The notes under the pieces are model-generated. The model was not told the origin of the DNA, searched no databases, and worked only from the letters and a program-made list of their open reading frames with translations. This document shows, piece by piece, positions 1 through 5,016 of a stretch of DNA of 5,016 nucleotides. The first letter of the stretch is position 1; each line of letters starts with the position of its first letter. The stretch is from UBA12567 sp964598425 (GTDB lineage Bacteria > Planctomycetota > Phycisphaerae > Phycisphaerales > SM1A02), in contig CAZRBV010000080.1 of assembly GCA_964598425.1 (NCBI GenBank), positions 1-5,016 of the forward strand, written 5' to 3'. The position numbers and the translations under genes are program-made.

Positions 1-24
1 AAGATCGCGCGGATCTGACGCCAT
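1..24 (-). CDS. Possible start of a gene downstream of the ECF sigma factor (partial, 8 codons)
   Basis: On the minus strand an ATG lies 19 bases beyond the sigma-factor stop codon and opens a frame that runs off the left edge of the window, reading MASDPRDL. A GGAA stretch sits just upstream and could serve as a weak ribosome binding site. In planctomycetes, short ECF sigma factors of this type are often followed by a serine/threonine protein kinase whose N-terminus is a short acidic/basic helix beginning in a similar way. That makes a kinase a reasonable guess, but eight residues cannot establish identity. It could equally be a chance open frame. Confidence 0.3.
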
Positions 25-43
25 TGTTCCGGGGGGTGCGGCG

Positions 44-592
44 TCATTCTGAAAGCCGTGATCGCAGCCACGCTTTGGCGGTCGACCAGTCACCCTCGAT
101 GGTCCGTTTGGAGAATCCCAGGACGTCGGCAACTTCAGCGACCTCAAGTCCTCCGAAGAACCGCAACTCGACCACTCTGGCCAGTCGCGGATCCATTGCG
201 GTGAGTTCTGTCAACGCCTCATCCAGGTCCAGCAGATCGATGGCGCCGGTGGCATCGCCCGAGATGGCGAATGCATCATCCAAGGGGACCCGGCCCTGGT
301 CACCACCGCGCTTGGTGGCCCTTCGGCCACGCGCGTGGTCGATCAGGATGCGGCGGATGGCTTCGCTGGCGGCAGCAAAGAAGTGGGCCCTGGAATTCCA
401 GCTTCTACCGGACGCATCCAGTTTGACATAGACCTCGTTGACCAGCGCGGTGGCCTGGAGCGTATGTCCCGGGCGCTCGTTGTTCATGGCGGATTGCGCG
501 ATCCGGCGAAGCTCGTCATACACCTCGCTTGTGACGGTGTCGGTGGTGCGGGGTGGATCGTTGGGCTGCTCTGAGGGTGCTGGTGGTGCCAT
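44..592 (-). CDS. ECF-type RNA polymerase sigma factor (planctomycete ECF-like subfamily)
   Basis: This 182-residue protein should bind core RNA polymerase in the cytoplasm and direct it to a specific promoter set. Region 2 covers about residues 23-92: VYDELRRIAQ, then PGHTLQATALVNEVYVKL, then SRAHFFAAASEAIRRILIDHARGR. Region 4 covers about residues 124-178, with LRFFGGLEVAEVADVLGFS and the helix-turn-helix recognition segment around KRTIEGDWSTAKAWL. These match the short ECF-like family abundant in Planctomycetes (TIGR02999 style). The ATG at 592 is preferred because the in-frame extension to a TTG at 703 runs into the divergent gene and looks non-coding. The N-terminus is odd: a Pro-rich stretch (about residues 1-20) replaces the first helix usually found before VYDELRR. 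No anti-sigma factor is visible. No clear Shine-Dalgarno sequence precedes the start. Confidence 0.9.
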   Translation of the reverse strand: MAPPAPSEQPNDPPRTTDTVTSEVYDELRRIAQSAMNNERPGHTLQATALVNEVYVKLDASGRSWNSRAHFFAAASEAIRRILIDHARGRRATKRGGDQGRVPLDDAFAISGDATGAIDLLDLDEALTELTAMDPRLARVVELRFFGGLEVAEVADVLGFSKRTIEGDWSTAKAWLRSRLSE

Positions 593-599
593 GGCGACG

Positions 600-605
600 A
601 GTATA
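600..605 (-). promoter_or_regulatory. Candidate -10 box of the sigma-factor gene
   Basis: On the minus strand the hexamer TATACT stands out in a GC-rich intergenic region. It lies seven bases before the ATG at 592, so a transcript from it would start at or next to the start codon and be leaderless or nearly so. This would fit the absence of a Shine-Dalgarno sequence. No recognisable -35 hexamer is found at 16-18 bp, so the call is weak. Confidence 0.25.
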
Positions 606-685
606 GAGATGAAGCCGGAGATTCCTTTGCGGGCCCTGGTACCGCCTCTCGCCTGATGGGGTAGCGACACAGATAGGAGTCCGCC

Positions 686-1483
686 ATGAAATCCACACAC
701 CAATCACACGTTGCCACGCCTCTCCTCGTTGCCACTGCCGCCTGTCTCGTGACGGCAGCGGCCGCGTGGGGCGGAGGTCGCACCATCCCACAACTCCCCG
801 GGATTCCGGGTGGTGGAGTGACCATCGGCTCCATGGCCGTGCCTATCGGGGGACACATCGGATCGATTCCGTTCGGCAACGGCGGGACCTACGAGGGGCC
901 GGGCGACACAGTTCCACCCGGAAACGGCAACAACAACATCGGCATGTGCACCATGTTGCTCCCCCCCGTGGTGTGCGACGCCACGCCCCAGTGCGATGAA
1001 GGATGGCAGTGGGCGCCCGAAGATCCGCGGTGCACCTGGCCTGCCTTGCCGCCTGGAACGCAGTGGCCCCTCCTGGCGCAGGGATTCCAGTTCACGATCG
1101 GCGATGCCATGGACATGCTCGGACCGGATTGTGTGGACTGGCAAGGCAACATCACCATCTGCCTGAACTCGCCATTTGAGGTCCGTGAGGTGCACGTCTT
1201 CCAATCGGATTGGATCAACGGCCATGATCGGACGGCTCCGATCGACGCCGCCGTGTCGACGGCGGTGTGCATCGGCGATGACATCGTCAATGTGGGGTGG
1301 TCATTCGATGAGATCGTCCGCGGCGAGAACTGCGAATTCGTGCAGGTCTGCATCACGTTCAACGCCGAGTGTCTGCGGGATGCGCTTCTCGATTGGCAGA
1401 AGGCGGGCGTCGACTTGAATGCGTGGAGCGGCAAGTGGCTCTTCTACGTCGACTTCGTCAGCTGTCTGGAATGCGACTACTGA
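686..1483 (+). CDS. Secreted cysteine-rich protein of unknown function
   Basis: A 265-residue protein I do not recognise. The start is well supported: AGGAG at 675-679 lies six bases before the ATG. Residues 1-27 form a signal peptide (MKSTHQSH, then the hydrophobic stretch VATPLLVATAACLVTAAAA), so it is likely exported through Sec. Residues 28-86 are rich in Gly, Pro and Asn and look like a flexible linker. From residue 88 on, the protein is compact and holds 12 cysteines (88, 97, 103, 116, 149, 159, 195, 216, 222, 229, 260, 263). The even count suggests disulfide bonding outside the cytoplasm. The C-terminal half alternates hydrophobic strands and Trp/Phe-rich segments, suggesting a beta-rich fold, and ends SCLECDY. 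No membrane anchor, dockerin-like tail or enzyme motif is visible. It is divergent from the sigma-factor gene across 93 bp, and a strong hairpin follows it, so it may be monocistronic. Confidence 0.8.
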   Translation: MKSTHQSHVATPLLVATAACLVTAAAAWGGGRTIPQLPGIPGGGVTIGSMAVPIGGHIGSIPFGNGGTYEGPGDTVPPGNGNNNIGMCTMLLPPVVCDATPQCDEGWQWAPEDPRCTWPALPPGTQWPLLAQGFQFTIGDAMDMLGPDCVDWQGNITICLNSPFEVREVHVFQSDWINGHDRTAPIDAAVSTAVCIGDDIVNVGWSFDEIVRGENCEFVQVCITFNAECLRDALLDWQKAGVDLNAWSGKWLFYVDFVSCLECDY

Positions 1484-1507
1484 GGCTACCAACGACCCAT
1501 CTTCCTG

Positions 1508-1547
1508 CGACGCCCCGCGCGGCCCACGGCCGGTCCGCGGGGCGTCG
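1508..1547 (+). terminator. Strong GC hairpin, probable terminator lacking a U-tract
   Basis: A perfect 12-bp inverted repeat, CGACGCCCCGCG at 1508-1519 and CGCGGGGCGTCG at 1536-1547, encloses 16 bases. Five further pairs can form inside the loop (1520-1524 with 1528-1532). It begins 25 bases after the stop of the Cys-rich gene and ends 49 bases before the next start. No run of T follows on either strand, so it is not a canonical intrinsic terminator. It may terminate in a U-independent way, protect the mRNA 3' end, or form part of the leader of the following gene. Confidence 0.5.
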
Positions 1548-1596
1548 GTGTACCATGCGGATCTGCCGCAGGCCGCGGCACAAGCCGGAGTATGCC

Positions 1597-1911
1597 ATGA
1601 CTGGATTCGAAGATCGGGAACGTGGATTCGAGGAGAAGTTCGCCCGCGAGCAGGAGCAGGCGTTTCGCGCCCATGCCAAGGCGGACAAGTTGCTCGGACT
1701 GTGGGCTGCCGAGAAGATGGGGCTCGCTGGCGATCAAGCGGATGCCTATGCCATGACGCTCGTCAAGGCCGATCTTCGCGAGCCTGGTGATGACGATGTC
1801 ATCGGGCAGGCGATGGCGGATCTCACCGGCAAGGGTGTGGATGTCTCCGAGGAGGACGTTCGTGCCGCGCTCCAGCGGTGCAGGGATGAGGTGGCCGCGG
1901 CCTCCGACTGA
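1597..1911 (+). CDS. DUF1476 family protein, F1-ATPase inhibitor zeta-subunit-like
   Basis: A 104-residue cytoplasmic, charged, largely helical protein with no signal peptide. It resembles the DUF1476 family (Pfam ATPase inhibitor subunit zeta). The Paracoccus denitrificans member binds F1Fo-ATP synthase and blocks ATP hydrolysis through its N-terminal segment. Family hallmarks seen here are FEDRERGFEEKFA (residues 4-16), KLLGLWAAEKMGL (31-43), DADAY-like GDQADAYAMTLV (45-56), and ADLREPGDDDV (58-68), followed by a C-terminal helix (about 84-101). Length is normal for the family. GGAG at 1587-1590, six bases before the ATG, fixes the start. A longer in-frame reading overlaps the upstream secreted gene and is rejected. 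No ATP synthase genes are nearby, so the target is assumed from homology. The next gene starts 55 bp downstream on the same strand and may be co-transcribed. The family assignment is made from memory of its motifs. Confidence 0.85.
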   Translation: MTGFEDRERGFEEKFAREQEQAFRAHAKADKLLGLWAAEKMGLAGDQADAYAMTLVKADLREPGDDDVIGQAMADLTGKGVDVSEEDVRAALQRCRDEVAAASD

Positions 1912-1923
1912 TTGGTCCCTTGC

Positions 1924-1957
1924 CCTCACCCGCTCATTCGGTAGGGTGGTGGTGAGG
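1924..1957 (+). promoter_or_regulatory. Possible hairpin masking the hydrolase ribosome binding site
   Basis: CCTCACC at 1924-1930 is perfectly complementary to GGTGAGG at 1951-1957, with a 20-base loop. The right arm covers the first four bases of the GAGGAG ribosome binding site of the gene starting at 1967. If it forms in the mRNA, it would reduce translation initiation. The stem is only 7 bp with a large loop in GC-rich DNA, so it may be chance. Confidence 0.25.
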
Positions 1958-1959
1958 AG
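1954..1959 (+). promoter_or_regulatory. Ribosome binding site that sets the hydrolase start at 1967
   Basis: GAGGAG lies seven bases before the ATG at 1967. This strong site is the main reason for choosing that ATG over the longer open frame beginning at 1787, whose first 60 codons overlap or follow the DUF1476 gene and have no protein-like character. Confidence 0.7.
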
Positions 1960-1966
1960 CAGCGAG

Positions 1967-3850
1967 ATGCCGAGTGTGTTCAGCGTGCTGAGTGTGACCG
2001 GGGCGTTCGCCTTGAGCGGCTTGGCGGTCGGGGAATCGATCGCGTCCTTCAAGCAGATTGGTGCGCCTGCCAGTGATGTCGCCCGGGGATGGCTGGTGGC
2101 GCCCACGCCGGAGTCCTGCGGGGCCGTGGGTCGGTGCCGGCAGATTGCCATCGTGGGCAATGGGCGTGAGGTCGTGGTGCCGTGTGCGGTGCCGCCATCC
2201 GATCACCTCGCCATCCTTCCGATTGGCGAGGACTCAGCGTCGTGGACCGTGCGTCTGCAGGCCCCTGACGGCGAGGTCGTGACGGAGGGTCTGCATGAGC
2301 GTGTCGGCACACTGGCGCCGTGGGGCGTGGGTGATGCGGCGAGAATCGATGTTGAGGATCCTGCGCCAGGCACCTGGCATGTCTCCATCGGCGGCATCGA
2401 GGATGGGCAACGGGGCCTGCTCATGCTGCGTGATGAAGCGCCGATTGCGCTGCGGAGTACGCGAAGTACATGGCATGCGGTGGAGGGCCGCCCGTTCACT
2501 CTAACGGCTCGATTCGAGCCGACCGATGGACAGCCTCGACGCTTCGTGCTGGTCTCCGCGTCGGCGCGGCTACTTGGCGGCGATTCGTTGCCTTCGCAGC
2601 GAAGCGCGGATCATGTTCTTGTTCCCTTGGACCTCCCCGCGGGCCAGCACACAGTGTGGATCGATGCCGTCGGTGTCGATGTGGAGACTGGGGCGCGGGT
2701 CGAGCGATCGGTGCTGCACACGCTGGTGGTCGAGCGCGATGCGATCGAGATTGGCGGCGATGCGCATGTCGCGGCGATTGATGCGCACCGCGTCGCCCTG
2801 AAAGTTCCGTGCGCGCACACTGGCAGCCGGGATGCCGTGCTCGCGGGCGCCGAAGTCTGGACGACCGGCGACCACCCCAGGTGCGTTGCCTGGATCGGTG
2901 GCTTGGTGCCGCTCGACGCCGGTGGTGCGCATCTGACGCTCGATACGCGGTGGCTGACGTCTCTTGACGGGGCGGTTGCGCCCATCGAACTTCGGAGTGT
3001 GAGGCTGGCCGATCGGGACTCGGTTGTGCTGCTCGGTCGTCGTGACGCCATTGCGGTTGGAGACGTGCCGGTCAGCAGGACGCCCATCGACGTAGCCGCT
3101 CAGCGGGCGATGCGCATGGGCGGGGGAAATCGGGGAGGGACCCCGGTGGCCGCTCATCCGCGAGCCCAGGCCGGCGGGCACAATCTGATGCTGGTGCACG
3201 GTTACTGCTCGGATGGCAACTCCTGGCCAAGCGGACAGTTTTCGGGCGACGTCTCGGTGTACCTGAATGCGAATCAGAATTTCAGTCACGATGCGTTCGC
3301 GCTGGACATCCACGCCTTCGGGAGTCAATTCAAGAGTTATGGCATCGCGGGGCACAGTCAGGGGGGGAGCGCCGCGCTGCATCTCTACAGTTTCTACTGG
3401 AGCGGCCTGGATTGGGCGACGCCAGCCCCTCAGGATGGGGGGAGGCTTATCCAGGGGCTGGGGGTTCCGTTTGAGGGGACCGCGCTGGCAGGAAACATCG
3501 CGGCGCTGGGCGAAATCTTCGGCGTCCAGTGCGGCGCCAACTACGACATGACCTATGACGGCGCCGCCTACTGGCTGTCCTTTGTGCCGGGCTGGGCCAG
3601 GGGGGAGACGTGGAGTTGGACGACGACCTTCACGGACGACTGGTGGAGCTGGGATTACTGCCATGTGGCGGCGGACCTCGTGCTGAGTGATCCCGAGGAC
3701 GGTGTCGTCGAGGCGTTTTCAGGCGATCTGGACGGCACGAACTTCATGGGACTGAAGGAAGGGTGGTGCCACATCGAGGACATGACGGATCCGGCGCAGA
3801 CGCTCGATACATCCCGCAACAACGAAATCAATGTGGAGGCCGCGCGATGA
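1967..3850 (+). CDS. Secreted alpha/beta hydrolase, lipase-like, resembling conditioned medium factor proteins
   Basis: A 627-residue exported protein. Residues 1-24 look like a signal peptide (MPSVFSVLSVTGAFALSGLAVGES), unusual in having no basic residue before the hydrophobic core. Residues about 30-390 form a beta-rich region of unclear family, with motifs such as DPAPGTWHVSIGG and APIELRSVRLADRDSVVLL. The C-terminal 230 residues are an alpha/beta hydrolase: LVHGYCSDGNSW (H411-W419) is the oxyanion strand-turn, GHSQGG gives nucleophile Ser464, SDPEDGVVE around 574-582 offers the acid (Asp575 or Asp578), and GWCHIEDM gives His602. The tail DPAQTLDTSRNNEIN, and the aromatic block W549-Y564, recall bacterial proteins annotated as conditioned medium factor or triacylglycerol lipase; this match is from memory. 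Likely substrate is an ester or lipid; the true substrate is unknown. It overlaps the next gene by ATGA, so the two are probably translationally coupled. Confidence 0.85.
   Translation: MPSVFSVLSVTGAFALSGLAVGESIASFKQIGAPASDVARGWLVAPTPESCGAVGRCRQIAIVGNGREVVVPCAVPPSDHLAILPIGEDSASWTVRLQAPDGEVVTEGLHERVGTLAPWGVGDAARIDVEDPAPGTWHVSIGGIEDGQRGLLMLRDEAPIALRSTRSTWHAVEGRPFTLTARFEPTDGQPRRFVLVSASARLLGGDSLPSQRSADHVLVPLDLPAGQHTVWIDAVGVDVETGARVERSVLHTLVVERDAIEIGGDAHVAAIDAHRVALKVPCAHTGSRDAVLAGAEVWTTGDHPRCVAWIGGLVPLDAGGAHLTLDTRWLTSLDGAVAPIELRSVRLADRDSVVLLGRRDAIAVGDVPVSRTPIDVAAQRAMRMGGGNRGGTPVAAHPRAQAGGHNLMLVHGYCSDGNSWPSGQFSGDVSVYLNANQNFSHDAFALDIHAFGSQFKSYGIAGHSQGGSAALHLYSFYWSGLDWATPAPQDGGRLIQGLGVPFEGTALAGNIAALGEIFGVQCGANYDMTYDGAAYWLSFVPGWARGETWSWTTTFTDDWWSWDYCHVAADLVLSDPEDGVVEAFSGDLDGTNFMGLKEGWCHIEDMTDPAQTLDTSRNNEINVEAAR
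3835..3839 (+). promoter_or_regulatory. Ribosome binding site for the P-domain gene, inside the hydrolase gene
   Basis: GGAGG sits seven bases before the ATG at 3847, within the last codons of the hydrolase gene. With the ATGA overlap (3847-3850) it fixes the start and indicates translational coupling. The in-frame upstream extension is therefore not needed. Confidence 0.75.
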
Positions 3851-4626
3851 GGACTTGCGTACTGTTGTGCAGCCTGCTACTGGTGCCCGCCGCCGCGTGG
3901 GCGAGTTGGTGTGGATCGGGGACGGCTGGTATTCCGGACGACGGGCAATCGGTGCGGGTCTGGACCGCGCACGCCGAGGAGACGGCGGGTGATCTCGTCG
4001 TGAGCGCTCGCCTCTACGTGTCGCTCCAGCATCCATGGGTCGGCGATCTCTCGATTCAACTCGTCTCGCCCGACGGCGCGGTGGCGACCATGCTCGATCG
4101 TCCCGGACTGCCGGATGGCGGTTGGATTGGTCCATGGGGCTGCGGCGGTGACGACATCATGGTGCTGTTTGATGACACGGCCAGCGAAGCGGCCGAGGAC
4201 ACCTGCTCGCAATTCGACGTGCCCGTCATGAGCGGTAACAAGCGGCCGCTTGAGTCACTGGCGGTCTTCTATGGACGTCCCGCCGCAGGGGTGTGGGAGA
4301 TTCGATTCGCGGATGTCTCGCCCATCGATCAGGGGACCGTTGATCTGGTCTGCCTGACACTGGAGACGAGTCCGGACTGCAATGGCAACGGCATTCCCGA
4401 TGTCGACGATATTGGCGGTGGTGGGAGTGACGATGCGGACGGAGACGGTGTGCCGGATGAGTGCCAGTGCACCGCAGACCTCGACGGCGACGCGATCGTC
4501 AATGTCAATGATGTGCTCATCATGATCGGGCAGTTCGGCGCCCCCGGAAGTGCCGACCTTGATGGCGATGGGCTTGTTGATGCGGACGATCTTCTGATGC
4601 TGCTCGCGGCATGGGGCGATTGCTAG
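3847..4626 (+). CDS. Secreted P-domain protein with C-terminal dockerin-like calcium loops
   Basis: A 259-residue exported protein. Residues 1-19 are a signal peptide (MRTCVLLCSLLLVPAAAWA). Residues about 27-172 form a proprotein-convertase P-domain: IPDDGQSVRVW, then LQHPWVGDLSIQLVSPDG (60-77), VLFDDTASEAA (107-116), LESLAVFYGR (135-144), AGVWEIRFADVSPIDQGTV (147-165) and LVCLTLE. P-domains usually sit next to subtilisin-like or metallo-proteases and fold as a beta-jelly roll; here no protease domain is attached. The tail carries calcium-loop motifs: DCNGNGIPD (177-185), DADGDGVPDEC (196-206), then two dockerin type I-like repeats, ADLDGDAIVNVNDVL (210-224) and ADLDGDGLVDADDLL (236-250), ending AAWGDC. 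This tail is typical of planctomycete exported proteins and probably binds calcium or mediates surface attachment. No cohesin partner is visible. It is coupled to the upstream hydrolase, suggesting a shared extracellular job. Confidence 0.88.
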   Translation: MRTCVLLCSLLLVPAAAWASWCGSGTAGIPDDGQSVRVWTAHAEETAGDLVVSARLYVSLQHPWVGDLSIQLVSPDGAVATMLDRPGLPDGGWIGPWGCGGDDIMVLFDDTASEAAEDTCSQFDVPVMSGNKRPLESLAVFYGRPAAGVWEIRFADVSPIDQGTVDLVCLTLETSPDCNGNGIPDVDDIGGGGSDDADGDGVPDECQCTADLDGDAIVNVNDVLIMIGQFGAPGSADLDGDGLVDADDLLMLLAAWGDC

Positions 4627-4630
4627 CGGG

Positions 4631-5016
4631 ATGAATACTGACGAAGCACGATCGCTCATGCACGAGTGGGTGCAGTCGGCGTCGCTGCGGCATCACATGG
4701 AGTGCGTGGCGGCGTGCATGAGGCACTGCGCCGAGAAGGTGGCTCCCGAGGACGTTGGGCGGTGGGGGGTGTGCGGTCTCCTCCACGACTTTGACTACGA
4801 GCGGCATCCGACGCAGAAGGAACATCCCTTTGTTGGCGTGGAGTTTCTCCGCGGACACACGGACGTGGACGAAGAAATCATCGAGGCGATTCTGGGACAT
4901 GCGACCTATAGCGGCGTGCCCCGCGCCTCGGACATGGCCAAACACCTCTTCGCAATGGACGAACTCGCGGGGTTTGTTGTTGCATGCTGCAAGGTCCGGC
5001 CTGGAGGAATTGACGG
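4631..5016 (+). CDS. HD-superfamily metal-dependent phosphohydrolase (partial, runs off the right edge)
   Basis: An open frame of 128 complete codons with no stop before the window ends. It has the pattern of small predicted HD-domain hydrolases (COG2316-like): LRHHMECVAACMRHCAEKV (residues 19-37, His22), GLLHDFDYERHP (49-60, the HD pair at His52-Asp53), KEHPFVGVEFLRG (63-75, His65), IIEAILGHATYSGVPR (83-98, His90) and FAMDELAGFVVACCKVRP (107-124, Asp110). These His and Asp residues are the expected metal ligands. It has no signal peptide and should be cytoplasmic. The substrate is unknown; this group is only predicted to be a phosphohydrolase. The ATG at 4631 is the only start available after the in-frame stop at 4595-4597, except for an internal ATG at 4658. 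The ribosome binding site is weak (AGCGGG directly adjacent), but the 4-base gap after the P-domain gene suggests translation by coupling. Confidence 0.88.
   Translation, partial: MNTDEARSLMHEWVQSASLRHHMECVAACMRHCAEKVAPEDVGRWGVCGLLHDFDYERHPTQKEHPFVGVEFLRGHTDVDEEIIEAILGHATYSGVPRASDMAKHLFAMDELAGFVVACCKVRPGGID

Noticed and set aside
593..703. Upstream extension of the sigma factor to a TTG at 703
   Set aside because: It would overlap the divergent gene's start and signal-peptide codons, and the added residues do not resemble the family N-terminus.
1248..1265. 7-bp inverted repeat CCGCCGT/ACGGCGG
   Set aside because: Intragenic in well-supported coding sequence; expected by chance in GC-rich DNA.
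1369..1596. In-frame upstream extension of the DUF1476 gene
   Set aside because: It runs through the end of the Cys-rich gene and the hairpin; family length and GGAG spacing support 1597.
1787..1966. In-frame upstream extension of the hydrolase
   Set aside because: It overlaps the DUF1476 gene out of frame, is Arg/Ser/Pro-rich, and a strong ribosome binding site supports the ATG at 1967.
3361..3367. Run of seven G just after the catalytic serine codon, considered as a phase-variation site
   Set aside because: The frame is intact, the run encodes the conserved Gly-Gly of the GHSQGG motif, and seven bases is short for slippage control.
2570..3664. Long minus-strand open frame of 364 codons
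   Set aside because: It lies fully antisense to the hydrolase gene, has Arg/Pro-rich low-information sequence, no recognisable motif, and is explained by GC-rich codon use on the other strand.
4240..4251. 12-bp palindrome AAGCGGCCGCTT
   Set aside because: Intragenic in the P-domain coding region, with no second copy noticed; probably chance.
4520..4945. Minus-strand open frame of 141 codons
   Set aside because: Antisense to the HD-domain gene, whose metal-ligand motifs are clear on the plus strand.

Overview
The window is GC-rich and reads as a chromosomal segment from a member of the Planctomycetes, most likely the Phycisphaerae. Two features point there. One is an ECF sigma factor of the short planctomycete type, with VYDELRR and PGHTLQATALVNEVY motifs. 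The other is a secreted protein ending in the CNGNGIPD / DGVPDEC / ADLDGD / AAWG calcium-loop tail common in that group. The assignment rests on sequence style only; no rRNA or other marker gene is present.

Layout: the left end carries a minus-strand ECF sigma factor (592 down to 44). Just downstream of it, at the window edge, are eight codons that may start a second gene. A 93-bp divergent intergenic region separates it from a plus-strand run of five genes: (1) a secreted Cys-rich protein of unknown function (686-1483); (2) after a strong GC hairpin, a small protein of the DUF1476 / F1-ATPase inhibitor zeta family (1597-1911); (3) a large secreted alpha/beta hydrolase resembling lipases and 'conditioned medium factor'-like proteins (1967-3850); (4) a secreted P-domain protein with dockerin-like calcium loops (3847-4626); (5) an HD-superfamily hydrolase running off the right edge (4631-5016+).

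Genes 3 and 4 overlap by ATGA and gene 5 starts four bases after gene 4 stops, so 3-4-5 look like one transcription unit, perhaps including gene 2 (55-bp gap). The hydrolase and P-domain protein are both predicted to be exported and may act together outside the cytoplasm on a lipid or ester substrate. That link is inferred from gene coupling. No complete defence system, mobile element, CRISPR array, tRNA or rRNA was seen. The most notable points are the zeta-type ATPase inhibitor in a planctomycete-like context and the coupled hydrolase/P-domain pair.
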